Source: an uncultured Roseovarius sp. (GTDB lineage Bacteria > Pseudomonadota > Alphaproteobacteria > Rhodobacterales > Rhodobacteraceae). Taken from it: 50,448 nt of DNA. Position numbers and translations under genes: made by a program. The notes under the pieces are model-generated. The model did not search any database and had not been told where the DNA came from. It worked only from the letters and a program-made list of their open reading frames with translations. Location of the stretch: the NCBI RefSeq assembly GCF_913054395.1, contig NZ_CAJXIP010000009.1, forward strand, positions 1-50,448, written 5' to 3'. Numbering within the stretch: the stretch's first letter is position 1; the number at the start of each line of letters is the position of its first letter. Of this stretch, positions 17,981 to 26,699 are shown in pieces.

Positions 17981-19189
17981 ATGAGCAGCCATAACGCCCC
18001 CGAGGTGCGCCGCAGGCGTGTGTTTTACATTCCGGGATATGATCCCATTCCACCCCGCCGCTACCGCGAGCTTTACCGCAAGGAAAGCGCCGCGCAGGCG
18101 GGGCTGTCGGGCTATGACATCGCGCTTGGTGGGGGCACATCCGGCGCGCGCTTTGGCTGGACGGTGGAGGCAAATTTTAATGGCAAGACCGTGCAGAGCG
18201 AGGTCGCGGTGCTGGTCTGGTCCGATATCGTCAAGGACAGCATGGCACGCGGGATCGCCGCCACCTATCTGCAACTGATCCGCACGGCGGCAACCTATAT
18301 CGGCTCGGGGGCGCTGTTCCGGCTGATGCGGTTGCGCAAGGGGCCGGTGATCGCGGCGCTTTACCCGGTCGGCTTTCTTATCGTGCAACTGGTGCTCGCG
18401 CTGCTGTTGGCCTGGGGGCTTGGGCACCTCCTAGCCCTCTGGCAGCCCTGGGCAGCCTGGGGCGGGCTTTTGGTCGTGCCGCTGGTGCTCGAATGGTTCC
18501 GGCGCATGGATGGCCGGTTTTTCGCCTATTACCTGATGCATGACTACGCCTATTCGGCGCGCCACCTCGGGGCCAACCCGCCCGAGCTTGAGGCGCGCCT
18601 TGCCGAGTTTGCCACCGAAATCGCAGAGGCGCTGACGCAGGACAGCGACGAGGTGCTGGTGGTCGGGCACTCTTCCGGCGCACATCTCGGGGTGTCGATC
18701 CTGGCCGATCTCATCCGCGCGGGCAGGGTGCCCGAGAACGGCCCGGCGCTGTCGTTCCTGTCGCTGGGGCAGGTGGTGCCGATGGTGTCTTTCCTGCCGC
18801 GTGCGCATCGGCTGCGCGCCGATCTTGCCTATCTTTCGGCCCGCGATGAACTGACCTGGGTGGATGTCACCGCGCCGGGCGACGGTTGTGCCTTTGCGCT
18901 TTGCGATCCGGTGGCCGTGACCGGCGTTGCCCCGGCTGGCAAGCGCTGGCCGCTGGTTCTGTCGGCGGCCTTTTCCCAAACCCTAAGTCCCGAGCGCTGG
19001 AAGGCGCTGCGGTGGCGGTTTTTCCGGCTGCATTTCCAGTACCTCTGTGCCTTTGATCGCCCCGGCGATTATGATTACTTCCAGATTACCGCGGGCCCGG
19101 TGAGGCTTGGCGCCCGGTTTGCCGGGCGCGCGCCCTCCAAAAGCCGAATTGAGCGGCCGACCTCTGGTTATCGGGACATGACACCGTGA
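17981..19189 (+). CDS. Membrane-associated alpha/beta-hydrolase-like protein, function unknown
   Basis: The 402-residue product begins RRRRVFYIPGYDPIPPRRYRE, a first beta strand and oxyanion-type loop (YIPGYDP). It has two hydrophobic segments around residues 125-170 and a nucleophile-elbow-like motif VVGHSSGAHLG (about residues 226-236, candidate Ser in GHSSG). The remaining hydrolase residues may be D305 or D311 and a later His such as that in RLHFQYLCAFD, but this is uncertain. I do not recognise a named family. The stop overlaps the GTG start of the cytochrome P450 gene (GTGA), so the two are translationally coupled and may act on the same substrate, perhaps a lipid given the membrane segments. 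Confidence 0.75.
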   Translation: MSSHNAPEVRRRRVFYIPGYDPIPPRRYRELYRKESAAQAGLSGYDIALGGGTSGARFGWTVEANFNGKTVQSEVAVLVWSDIVKDSMARGIAATYLQLIRTAATYIGSGALFRLMRLRKGPVIAALYPVGFLIVQLVLALLLAWGLGHLLALWQPWAAWGGLLVVPLVLEWFRRMDGRFFAYYLMHDYAYSARHLGANPPELEARLAEFATEIAEALTQDSDEVLVVGHSSGAHLGVSILADLIRAGRVPENGPALSFLSLGQVVPMVSFLPRAHRLRADLAYLSARDELTWVDVTAPGDGCAFALCDPVAVTGVAPAGKRWPLVLSAAFSQTLSPERWKALRWRFFRLHFQYLCAFDRPGDYDYFQITAGPVRLGARFAGRAPSKSRIERPTSGYRDMTP

Positions 19190-20565
19190 CCCTGCCGCCA
19201 AAACCAAGCCCGCGCGCGGGGCGGGTGTCGCTCTGGCGCTATTTGCGGTTGTTTCGCGAGGACATTCTCTCGGCCCAGCCCGCGCGGCTCTATCGCGCGT
19301 GGATGGCCGAATTCCGCACGCCGTTCTTTCGCTCTTACCTCTGCAATCAGCCCGAGTTGATTGATCTGGTCCTCAAGCAGCGGCCCGATGATTTCCCGAA
19401 ATCCGACCGCATCGGCGAGGGATTGCGCCCGCTGTTGGGGCAATCGGTCTTTGTGACCAATGGCGATCTGTGGAAGCATCAGCGCCGCATCATTGATCCG
19501 GCCTTTGAGGGCGGGCGCCTGCGCGATACCTTTGATGCCATGGTCAGGGCCGGGCAGGGCGCCGTTGCGCGACTAGGGCCGCTGGCCACCGGCAAGCCGG
19601 TCGAGATCGAGGCCGAAGCCAGCCATGCGGCGGCGGATGTCATCTTTCGCACGCTGTTTTCGATCCCGATAGAAGACGGCACAGCCACCCGCGTATTTGA
19701 CGAATTCCGCGCCCACCAGCGGAGCCAGCCGGTGTTGAACCTTGCCGCTTTCGTGCCCCTGCCGCGCTGGTTTCCCCGCTTTCATCGTCGCCGGACGCGC
19801 CAGACCGCGCGTGCCATTCGTGCGCTGATCACCGGGTTGACCGAGGCCCGGAAGCAGCAGATCACCAATGGCACCGCGCCAGACGATCTTGCCGCCAAGA
19901 TCATGACCACCGCCGACCCGGTCACCGGTCAGCGGTTTCAGACCGAAGAAATGGTAGATCAGGTGGCTATCTTTTTCCTGGCCGGGCATGAAACCAGCGC
20001 CTCTGCGCTGGCCTGGGCGCTTTACCTCTTGGCGATGCACCCCGAGTGGCAGGCCAGGGTCGCCGCCGAGGCGCAGGCCGTGACCGGCGCGCGCAGCCCG
20101 GAATTTGGCGATATGGCGCGGCTTCGGGTTGCGCGTGATGTCTTTCGTGAGGCGCTTCGGCTTTATCCTCCGGTGCCGATGATGGTGCGCGAAACCACCT
20201 GTCCCGAGCGCTTTCGCGACCGTGACATTCCGACCGGATCACAGATCGTGCTTAGCCCCTGGCACCTGCACCGCCATGAGCGGCTTTGGGATGACCCCGA
20301 CGGCTTTGACCCGGCGCGATTTCAGACCGAGAATGGCAAGATCTGCCTGCGCGGTGCCTATATGCCGTTTTCAGCAGGGCAGCGGGTCTGTCCCGGCGCC
20401 GGGTTTGCAATGATCGAAGGGCCACTTTTGCTGGCGATGCTGGTGCGGGCCTATCGGTTTGAGATCGTGGCCGAGCGCCCCGCCGTGCCGGTGGCGCATC
20501 TGACAGTGCGCGGGCGCGACGGGATATGGCTTGCCATCCACCCGCGCGCGCCGCTTGAAAAATAG
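19186..20565 (+). CDS. Cytochrome P450
   Basis: The 459-residue product is a bacterial cytochrome P450 monooxygenase. The I-helix oxygen-activation motif is AGHETSASAL (about residues 266-275), the K-helix ExxR lies in REALRLYPP (about 322-330), and the heme-binding loop is FSAGQRVCPGAG with the axial ligand C402. The meander DPDGFDPARF is also present. No membrane anchor is evident, and the sequence resembles the CYP4/CYP102-like group of class II bacterial P450s with the 'PFSAG.R.C.G' loop. No ferredoxin or reductase gene is nearby, so electron donors must be encoded elsewhere. The GTG start at 19186 overlaps the stop of the hydrolase-like gene. The substrate is unknown. Confidence 0.92.
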   Translation: MTLPPKPSPRAGRVSLWRYLRLFREDILSAQPARLYRAWMAEFRTPFFRSYLCNQPELIDLVLKQRPDDFPKSDRIGEGLRPLLGQSVFVTNGDLWKHQRRIIDPAFEGGRLRDTFDAMVRAGQGAVARLGPLATGKPVEIEAEASHAAADVIFRTLFSIPIEDGTATRVFDEFRAHQRSQPVLNLAAFVPLPRWFPRFHRRRTRQTARAIRALITGLTEARKQQITNGTAPDDLAAKIMTTADPVTGQRFQTEEMVDQVAIFFLAGHETSASALAWALYLLAMHPEWQARVAAEAQAVTGARSPEFGDMARLRVARDVFREALRLYPPVPMMVRETTCPERFRDRDIPTGSQIVLSPWHLHRHERLWDDPDGFDPARFQTENGKICLRGAYMPFSAGQRVCPGAGFAMIEGPLLLAMLVRAYRFEIVAERPAVPVAHLTVRGRDGIWLAIHPRAPLEK

Positions 20566-20578
20566 CTGCATCGCCCCT

Positions 20579-20606
20579 TTGCAAGCCGCCCGGCAAGCCC
20601 TATATG
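20579..20606 (+). promoter_or_regulatory. Promoter of the tmRNA gene
   Basis: TTGCAA (20579-20584) and TATATG (20601-20606) are separated by 16 bases and resemble the -35 and -10 elements of the housekeeping sigma factor. Transcription would begin near 20613, at the expected 5' side of the tmRNA acceptor piece. Confidence 0.6.
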
Positions 20607-20612
20607 TGTCCT

Positions 20613-20930
20613 GTCTCTTCGGGGACTATGGACATAAACGCGCTCGTAATAAGCGGATCGGACCCGGGGGCGGTACCCGGCGACTCCACCAATAATCCCT
20701 TCATTTGGGGGATCCTGGGGTCGAAACAGGATCGACGAACGTCTAAAGGGGTATGCTTTGTCTCGGTGAGGTACCACCGTTATCGGTCCGAAAAGTACAA
20801 TTGCAAATGACAATCGTGCTCCGGTAGCTCTCGCAGCGTAAGCTGTTAGACAAGCCGAAACTTAAGCCCTTGCGCCTAGCCGCGTAAGGCGGGGTTCGCA
20901 GGCACCTGGCAACAGAAGCCTGCACTTACC
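20613..20930 (+). ncRNA. ssrA: Circularly permuted (two-piece) tmRNA, alpha-proteobacterial type
   Basis: tmRNA with SmpB rescues stalled ribosomes and adds a degradation tag. The gene is permuted: the acceptor piece comes first and ends CGACTCCACCA at 20681-20691. A 25-base spacer (20692-20716) follows, then the coding piece begins GGGGTCG (20717-20723), which pairs with CGACTCC of the acceptor stem allowing one G-U pair. Next comes AGGATCGACG, matching the conserved 5' region of tmRNAs. The tag frame at 20803-20841 reads ANDNRAPVALAA and a TAA stop. A hairpin GCAGGC/GCCTGC at 20898-20923 probably marks the 3' side. Ends are estimated; the tag and acceptor pairing are certain. Confidence 0.93.
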
Positions 20931-21119
20931 CCCAAAAACCTGACCCCGATTGACAGGCCCCTGCAATCGTGCAGATATCGCCCTAGCGATCCTGCGGGCC
21001 CTCTGTGCGAGGCCCTGATTGAAAGCCGCCTTCATCGGGCACCCGGCCAAAGGGTGCCTCTTGTCAGGTCTGAGTGACATCGCTGCCGGAAACTCTCGCC
21101 AGGCAAGGTGAAAAGCGCG

Positions 21120-22367
21120 ATGCAAGGCCCTGAATTCTCACATATGTTCCGGGTCTTTGGACGCATCGGCCTGTTGTCATTTGGCGGCCCTGCGGCGCAG
21201 ATATCAATGATGCACGAAGACCTCGTTGTGCGCCACAAATGGCTCAGCGAGCAGCAATTCCTTGGTGCGCTGTCGTTCTGCATGCTGTTGCCGGGCCCCG
21301 AGGCGATGCAATTGGCGACCTATGCGGGCTGGCGCTTGCGCGGGGTGCCCGGCGGGTTGATGGCGGGGTTGTTGTTCGTGCTGCCGGGGGCATTTGTCAT
21401 TCTGGCCCTGGCATTGGGATATGCCTATTACGGTCAGCTGCCGCTGGTGCAGGCGCTGTTTCTGGGGGTCAAGGCGGCGGTCGTGGTGATCGTGCTTCAG
21501 GCGCTGTTGAACCTCGCACGCCGCGCGCTTGTCGGGCGCCAGAGCTGGGTCCTGGCGGTGCTTGGCTTTGCGGCAATGTTCTTCTTGTCGGTGCCCTTTC
21601 CGCTGATTATCGGCGCGGCGGCGATGTGGGGCTATCTGGCAAGCCGGGGGCAGGTGAACAGGCCATCCCCGACGACGCCGGTGCCGCTGGCCGCGACCCT
21701 GCGCACGGCCACCCTTTGGGGCGCTCTCTGGGGGGCGCCGATTGTCGTGGCATGGGCGCTTGGGGCGGCTTTTCTGACCGATCTTGCGCTGTTCTTCAGC
21801 AAATTGGCGCTGGTGACCTTTGGTGGCGCCTATGCGGTGCTGGCCTATATGACCGAGACCGTCGTCGCGACCAAAGGCTGGCTGAGTACGGCCCAGATGA
21901 TCGACGCGCTTGGTCTGGCCGAAACCACGCCGGGGCCGCTTATTCTCGTGACCGAGTTTGTCGGTCTCCTCGCGGGCTTTGCCCAAGGCGGGCCGGGGCA
22001 GGCGGTTCTGGCCGGGGCGCTGACGCTCTGGGTGACGTTTACACCTTGTTTCCTGTGGATTTTCACCGGAGCGCCCTATATCGAACGACTGCTTGAGCGG
22101 CCTCGTCTCAAGGGCGCACTGGCCGGGATTTCGGCGGCGGTGGTCGGGGTCATCGCGAATCTGTCGGTGTGGTTTGCGCTTCATGTTCTGTTCAAACGCG
22201 TTCAGCAGACACGGTTTGGCCCGGTGCCTGACCTGACAAGCTTTTCGCCGCTCAGCCTTGTCATGATGGTGATCGCCGGCGTCTTCCTGCTTGGTCTGCG
22301 CCAGTCGATGCTGCGGGTTTTGGCGGGAATGGTGCTGTTTGCTGGGGCTATCTATGGTTTGCGATAA
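21120..22367 (+). CDS. chrA: Chromate ion transporter family (ChrA/CHR)
   Basis: The product, 415 residues, has the two-fold CHR architecture: an N-terminal chromate-transport half with FGRIGLLSFGGPAAQISMMHEDL and ALSFCMLLPGPEAMQLATY, and a C-terminal half repeating the pattern in LVTFGGAYAVLAYM and ALGLAETTPGPLILVTEFVG, each with about five or six membrane helices. CHR proteins export chromate or related oxyanions in resistance and in sulfate-like transport. The ATG at 21120 has AAGGTG 9 bases upstream; a GTG at 21108 in the same frame is the alternative. It lies alone between ssrA and sspB with no regulator nearby. Confidence 0.9.
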   Translation: MQGPEFSHMFRVFGRIGLLSFGGPAAQISMMHEDLVVRHKWLSEQQFLGALSFCMLLPGPEAMQLATYAGWRLRGVPGGLMAGLLFVLPGAFVILALALGYAYYGQLPLVQALFLGVKAAVVVIVLQALLNLARRALVGRQSWVLAVLGFAAMFFLSVPFPLIIGAAAMWGYLASRGQVNRPSPTTPVPLAATLRTATLWGALWGAPIVVAWALGAAFLTDLALFFSKLALVTFGGAYAVLAYMTETVVATKGWLSTAQMIDALGLAETTPGPLILVTEFVGLLAGFAQGGPGQAVLAGALTLWVTFTPCFLWIFTGAPYIERLLERPRLKGALAGISAAVVGVIANLSVWFALHVLFKRVQQTRFGPVPDLTSFSPLSLVMMVIAGVFLLGLRQSMLRVLAGMVLFAGAIYGLR

Positions 22368-22440
22368 TCCGGCGCATTGCGGTCTTTTGTTTTGGATCGA
22401 ATCCCCTATGCTGGATCGCAGCAATTCGCCGGGGTAAACA

Positions 22441-22905
22441 ATGTCTCGCTCAATAGATTATGGAAATTTGATGCATCGGGCCATGCGCGGCCTGATTCAA
22501 GAGGTTTTGACCGGCGTTCGCGACAACGGTCTGCCCGGTGCGCATCACTTTTTCATCACCTTCGACACCACCCATCCCGATGCAAAGCTCGCCGATTGGC
22601 TGAAAGAGCGGTATCCGTCGGAAATGACCGTCGTGATGCAGCATTGGTATGACAATCTTGAGGTTACCGATGACGGGTTTTCGGTCACGCTGAATTTCGG
22701 CGATGCGCCAGAGACACTTTATGTTCCCTATGATTCCATTCAGACATTTGTCGATCCTTCGGTCGAATTCGGCCTGCGGTTTGAAACCCAGGATGGCGAT
22801 GATGACGAGGACGGCGATGACGATCCTTCTGATCCGTCAAGCCTGGAGGTCGAGCCGGAAAAGACCGAGGCCGATGTCGTCAGTCTGGACAGTTTCCGTA
22901 AATAA
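22441..22905 (+). CDS. sspB: SspB family ClpXP adaptor protein
   Basis: The 154-residue product is the alphaproteobacterial SspB, which binds ssrA-tagged proteins and delivers them to the ClpXP protease. The substrate-binding fold includes HHFFITFDTTHPDAKLADWL, VVMQHWYDNLEV and LNFGDAPETLYVPYDSIQTFVDPSVEFGL. An acidic flexible linker (GDDDEDGDDDPSDPS) leads to a short C-terminal ClpX-docking tail ending ADVVSLDSFRK. It is encoded 1.5 kb from ssrA, the gene for its tag, and shortly before fumC. The start at 22441 directly precedes the conserved MSRSIDYGNLM. Confidence 0.9.
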   Translation: MSRSIDYGNLMHRAMRGLIQEVLTGVRDNGLPGAHHFFITFDTTHPDAKLADWLKERYPSEMTVVMQHWYDNLEVTDDGFSVTLNFGDAPETLYVPYDSIQTFVDPSVEFGLRFETQDGDDDEDGDDDPSDPSSLEVEPEKTEADVVSLDSFRK

Positions 22906-22936
22906 CCCGACCTCACCTTGGTGTTCAGGCGCGACA

Positions 22937-22966
22937 CAATACTGTATCCCGTAGTATACAGTATTG
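22937..22966. promoter_or_regulatory. Perfect 11-bp inverted repeat upstream of fumC
   Basis: CAATACTGTAT (22937-22947) and ATACAGTATTG (22956-22966) are exact reverse complements separated by 8 bases. The site is AT-rich in a GC-rich background and lies 56 bases before the fumC start and 31 bases after the sspB stop. It could be an operator for a dimeric repressor or a hairpin ending the sspB transcript; no T-run longer than three follows it. Confidence 0.6.
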
Positions 22967-23021
22967 ATCTTTCCGTTGCGTGCGGTATGAACGGCACAAA
23001 CCGCCAGAGAGAGGCTTTGCC

Positions 23022-24413
23022 ATGACCGCGACCCGCACCGAAACCGATAGTTTTGGCCCGCTTGAAGTTCCTGCAAACAAATATTGGGGCGCGCAGACAC
23101 AGCGCTCGGTCCTCAATTTCCCGATCGGCTGGGAGAAACAGCCCGTCGCCATCGTGCGCGCTCTCGGCGTGATCAAAAAGGCCTGCGCGCAGGCGAACAT
23201 GGCCTCGGGCAAGCTTGACCAGACCCTTGGCAATGCGATTGTAGAGGCCGCAGGCGAGGTGATCGAGGGCAAGTTCGACGACAACTTTCCGCTTGTCGTC
23301 TGGCAGACCGGATCGGGCACGCAATCCAACATGAATGCCAACGAGGTGATCGCCAACCGCGCGATCGAAATCCTCGGCGGCGTGATCGGCTCCAAGGATC
23401 CGGTGCATCCCAATGACCATTGCAACATGGGCCAGTCGAGCAACGATACCTTCCCCACTGCCATGCATATCGCCACCGCGATGAGCGCGCGCGACGTGCT
23501 TTTGCCGGGGCTGGAAAAGCTGTTGGCAGGGCTTGATGCCAAGGCTGAGGAATTCAAGGACATCATCAAGATCGGCCGCACCCATACCCAGGATGCCACG
23601 CCGCTGACCCTTGGGCAGGAATTCTCGGGCTATGCCCATCAGATCCGTCAGGGGATTGCCCGGATCAAGGCCACGCTGCCTGGTATCTACGAACTGGCGC
23701 AGGGCGGCACCGCCGTCGGCACCGGCCTGAATACGCAAGCGGGCTGGGGCGAAACCGTGGCCGCCAATATGGCCGCGATCACGGATCTGCCGTTCGTCAC
23801 CGCGCCCAACAAGTTTGAATCGCTCGCCGCGCATGACGCGATGGTGTTCATGTCCGGCGCGCTGGCGACAGTGGCCGGCTCTTGCTACAAGATCGCCAAC
23901 GACATCCGGTTTCTGGGCTCCGGTCCGCGGTCGGGCCTGGGCGAGCTGATCCTGCCCGAGAACGAGCCGGGCTCTTCGATCATGCCAGGCAAGGTCAACC
24001 CGACCCAGGCCGAGGCGCTGACCCAGGTCGCGGCGCATGTCATGGGCAATGACGCGGCAATCAAGTTCGCCGGAAGCCAGGGGCATTTCGAATTGAACGT
24101 CTATAACCCGATGATGGCCTATAACCTTTTGCAGTCCATTCAGCTTTTGGGGGACGCCGCCGATAGCTTTACCGAGCGGATGCTGAACGGCATCAAGGCC
24201 AACGAGCCGCGGATCGACAAGCTGATGAAGGAAAGCCTCATGCTGGTCACAGCACTTGCACCGACTATCGGCTATGACAACGCGACCAAGGTGGCCAAGA
24301 CCGCGCATAAGAACGGCACAACCCTCAAGGAAGAGGCGATTGCCCTTGGTCTTGTCGATGCCGAAACCTTTGACCGTGTCGTGCGCCCGGAAGACATGAT
24401 TGGCCCGAAATGA
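23022..24413 (+). CDS. fumC: Class II fumarate hydratase
   Basis: FumC interconverts fumarate and malate in the citric acid cycle and needs no iron-sulfur cluster. The 463-residue product has the family length. Diagnostic segments are [22 protein letters not shown] at the start, [12 protein letters not shown] (substrate site), [11 protein letters not shown] with the catalytic His region, [10 protein letters not shown], and the signature loop [13 protein letters not shown]. The ATG at 23022 is preceded by an AGAGAGAGG purine stretch. Its stop overlaps the start of a DUF4169 gene (ATGA), which in turn overlaps a ribbon-helix-helix gene, so the three form one unit. Confidence 0.97.
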   Translation: MTATRTETDSFGPLEVPANKYWGAQTQRSVLNFPIGWEKQPVAIVRALGVIKKACAQANMASGKLDQTLGNAIVEAAGEVIEGKFDDNFPLVVWQTGSGTQSNMNANEVIANRAIEILGGVIGSKDPVHPNDHCNMGQSSNDTFPTAMHIATAMSARDVLLPGLEKLLAGLDAKAEEFKDIIKIGRTHTQDATPLTLGQEFSGYAHQIRQGIARIKATLPGIYELAQGGTAVGTGLNTQAGWGETVAANMAAITDLPFVTAPNKFESLAAHDAMVFMSGALATVAGSCYKIANDIRFLGSGPRSGLGELILPENEPGSSIMPGKVNPTQAEALTQVAAHVMGNDAAIKFAGSQGHFELNVYNPMMAYNLLQSIQLLGDAADSFTERMLNGIKANEPRIDKLMKESLMLVTALAPTIGYDNATKVAKTAHKNGTTLKEEAIALGLVDAETFDRVVRPEDMIGPK

Positions 24414-24589
24414 CTTCGGGGCCGGTCAATCTGAACCGGTTCCGGAAAGACAAGGCGCGGGCCAGAGACAAGGCCCGCGCTGATGAAAACGCCGTGAAAT
24501 TCGGGCGCAGCAAGGCGCAAAAGGATATTGAAAAGGCGCGCGCCGACAAGGCCGCGCGCGATCTTGATCAGCTCAAGGGCGAGGAATGA
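24410..24589 (+). CDS. DUF4169 small basic protein
   Basis: The 59-residue product starts [20 protein letters not shown] and is almost entirely charged (Lys, Arg, Glu, Asp), predicted as one long helix with the pattern NLNRFRK...[15 protein letters not shown]...L of the DUF4169 family. No function is established. It is coupled to fumC by the overlap ATGA at its start and to the next gene by an overlap at its stop, which places it in the fumC operon. Confidence 0.82.
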   Translation: MTSGPVNLNRFRKDKARARDKARADENAVKFGRSKAQKDIEKARADKAARDLDQLKGEE

Positions 24590-24804
24590 GCACCCGCCCG
24601 GTCAAGCATTCGCTGACCCTGCGGGGCCATCGCACCAGCGTATCCCTTGAGGCCGAATTCTGGCAGGCGTTCCGCGAGATCTCTGCCGAAAAACAGATAC
24701 CGATAAACGCCCTGGCCGCCGAAATTGATGCGGATCGCGGCGTTGATATCGGGCTGGCCTCGGCGATCCGGCTTTACGTTCTGCGCCATTACCGCAACCG
24801 CTAG
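24586..24804 (+). CDS. Ribbon-helix-helix domain protein
   Basis: The 72-residue product, [20 protein letters not shown] at its start, has a beta strand followed by two helices (EAEFWQAFREISAEKQIPINALAAEIDAD), as in the ribbon-helix-helix family fused to no other domain. Such proteins bind DNA as dimers, though this group (often annotated ribbon-helix-helix domain-containing, RHH_4) has no known target. The start overlaps the stop of the DUF4169 gene by four bases. The inverted repeat upstream of fumC would be a natural operator to test for autoregulation of this operon. Confidence 0.82.
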   Translation: MSTRPVKHSLTLRGHRTSVSLEAEFWQAFREISAEKQIPINALAAEIDADRGVDIGLASAIRLYVLRHYRNR

Positions 24805-24813
24805 CGCAACGAA

Positions 24814-24842
24814 AAATGGCGCCGCGGGATGCGGCGCCATTT
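24814..24842. terminator. Bidirectional terminator between the fumC operon and the BCCT gene
   Basis: AAATGGCGCCGC, a 5-base loop GGGAT, then GCGGCGCCATTT is a perfect 12-bp stem. A-rich sequence (GAAAAA) on one side and TTT on the other let it work for both convergent transcripts. Confidence 0.88.
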
Positions 24843-24863
24843 CGGGGTTCAAGAGGGTGGCGA

Positions 24864-26699
24864 TCACTCGGCTGGCACGGGCTCTGCGTTGCCGTGCTTG
24901 TCGCGCAGGCTGTCGCGGTAAAGCGCCTTGCTCAGCGCGACCATCATCAGCACCATCACCATGGTAAAGGGCAGGGCCCCGATGATCATGGCGTTTTTCA
25001 GCGCCTCGAACGGATCCGCTGCTGCGCCCGAGTTGCCGGCAATGATCAGCGAGCCGATCACCAGCGTCAGGATAAGCCCCCAGATGATACGATGCTTGAT
25101 CCCGGTTTCGGCCTGGCCGCCCGACATGATCGTATTCATCACAAGGATGCCCGAATCCGCCGAGGTCACCAAAAAGGTCATGATCAGCACCACGCACATG
25201 ATGGTGATGCCGGTCAGAAGGCCGCCGTCGATCATGAAGCTGAGCGTCGCAAACAGCTTGTTTGTATTCGTCGCGCCGATGATCGCACCATTGGCCACGC
25301 CGCTTAGTTCAAGGTCGATTGCCGTGGCGCCGAGAATGGTCATCCAGGCAAAGCACACGAGCGCCGGGGCGATGACACAGCCAAGGATGAATTCGCGCAC
25401 CGTGCGCCCCCTGGAAATGCGCGCCAGGAACAGGCCGACGAACGGCGAGAAGGCGATCCACCAGGCCCAGTAGAACGTGGTCCAGCCGGACTGCCAGCCA
25501 AACAGACGCCCCTGGGTGCCTGCCTCATAGGCGGCGATCTTGGTTGCCTCGGGCAATTCGGCGGCGGCGCCGGTCAAGCCACTGGCAAAGCCTGCATAGC
25601 TGCCCCAGGCATTGGTGGCCCCGCCATAGAGATCACCGGCAAGCGGCGCGGCCTCGGCGGGCAGGGCGGCGGCAAAGGCATCCGACGACAACGGTCCGAA
25701 GGCATTGAACGACAGCGATACGAAATGCAGGATGTAATCAACGAAAGCGGTCGCATATTTGGTCATCGCAAAGGCAAAAGAGCCAAAGATCACGAAGACC
25801 ATAAGCAGGATGAACGACAGCACGAGGTTGAGGTTCGACAGGTACTTGATCCCGCGTCCGACACCCGACACCGCCGACATGACCGACATGCCCATGATGA
25901 CCAGAAGCGCCGCGATCAGGCCCACGGTCGAGGGTTTCGGTGTCTCGAGCGCTGAATTCATCAGCCATTCCATCCCGGTGACCGCATAAACGCCGTCAAC
26001 GAACTGCGACACGCCAAAGCCGATGGTAACCGACACGCCAAGAATGGTCGCCACAACGCCAAGAATATCGACAACATCGCCAATGATGCCATTCGCCGCT
26101 CGCCCAAGAATGGGCGTCAGCGCCGAGCGGATGGTCAGCGGCATGTCGCGGGTATAGGCATAATAGGCAAGGCTAAGACCGGTCACCACATAGATGGCCC
26201 AGGCATGAAAGCCGTAATGCGCGAAGGTATAGCGATAGGCCGAAGTTACCGCCTCGGGCGTATTGCCCTCGACGCCGCCCGCGACGACAACCGGGTTCGA
26301 TCCCCAGAGGCCAAGCGGTTCGGCGGTGGCAAAGACCATAAGGCCCACGCCCAGACCCGCGCCGAACATCATCGAGAACCATGAAAAGTTGGAAAACTCG
26401 GGCTTTTCCCCTTCGCGGCCCATCAGGCGGCGGCCCGTGGCCGGGATCAGCGCGACGATAAAGAGGAAAAACGCGAAAAGGCCGGTGGCGATGATGTAAA
26501 AGGTATTGAAGCCTTCCAGAAGCTTCCAGTTCAGGCTTGAAAGCGTCGAATTCGCATTCAGCGGAAAGACCAGCGCCCAGATCACCAAAAGCACCATGGC
26601 CATTTTCGAGATAAGCGCGATCGGAATGCTATAGCCTTCGTAAAAACCCGATGGCGCGGTCTTGATTTCAAGCTTGGTAAAAGGTGGTTTTATACTCAT
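24864..26699 (-). CDS. BCCT family betaine/choline/carnitine-type transporter
   Basis: The 611-residue product is a 12-helix transporter of the BCCT family. The signature tryptophan segment reads SGWTTFYWAWWIAFSPFVG and the glycine-rich stretch of the unwound helix reads FGAGLGVGLMVFATAEP. BCCT carriers import quaternary ammonium or sulfonium compounds (glycine betaine, choline, carnitine, DMSP); the substrate cannot be decided from sequence alone, and a marine bacterium might use DMSP. A loop of about 60 Ala/Gly-rich residues (around 335-400) is longer than usual. It is divergent from a second, distantly related BCCT gene, with a 584-base region between the starts. Confidence 0.92.
   Translation of the reverse strand: MSIKPPFTKLEIKTAPSGFYEGYSIPIALISKMAMVLLVIWALVFPLNANSTLSSLNWKLLEGFNTFYIIATGLFAFFLFIVALIPATGRRLMGREGEKPEFSNFSWFSMMFGAGLGVGLMVFATAEPLGLWGSNPVVVAGGVEGNTPEAVTSAYRYTFAHYGFHAWAIYVVTGLSLAYYAYTRDMPLTIRSALTPILGRAANGIIGDVVDILGVVATILGVSVTIGFGVSQFVDGVYAVTGMEWLMNSALETPKPSTVGLIAALLVIMGMSVMSAVSGVGRGIKYLSNLNLVLSFILLMVFVIFGSFAFAMTKYATAFVDYILHFVSLSFNAFGPLSSDAFAAALPAEAAPLAGDLYGGATNAWGSYAGFASGLTGAAAELPEATKIAAYEAGTQGRLFGWQSGWTTFYWAWWIAFSPFVGLFLARISRGRTVREFILGCVIAPALVCFAWMTILGATAIDLELSGVANGAIIGATNTNKLFATLSFMIDGGLLTGITIMCVVLIMTFLVTSADSGILVMNTIMSGGQAETGIKHRIIWGLILTLVIGSLIIAGNSGAAADPFEALKNAMIIGALPFTMVMVLMMVALSKALYRDSLRDKHGNAEPVPAE

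Noticed and set aside
22961-22980. FnrL-type box starting TTGATC before fumC
   Set aside because: The second half-site ATCAA is absent at the right spacing; the sequence belongs to the longer dyad.
22740-24308. Minus-strand open frame of 522 codons opposite fumC
   Set aside because: It lies against the highly conserved fumC sequence and has no motif.
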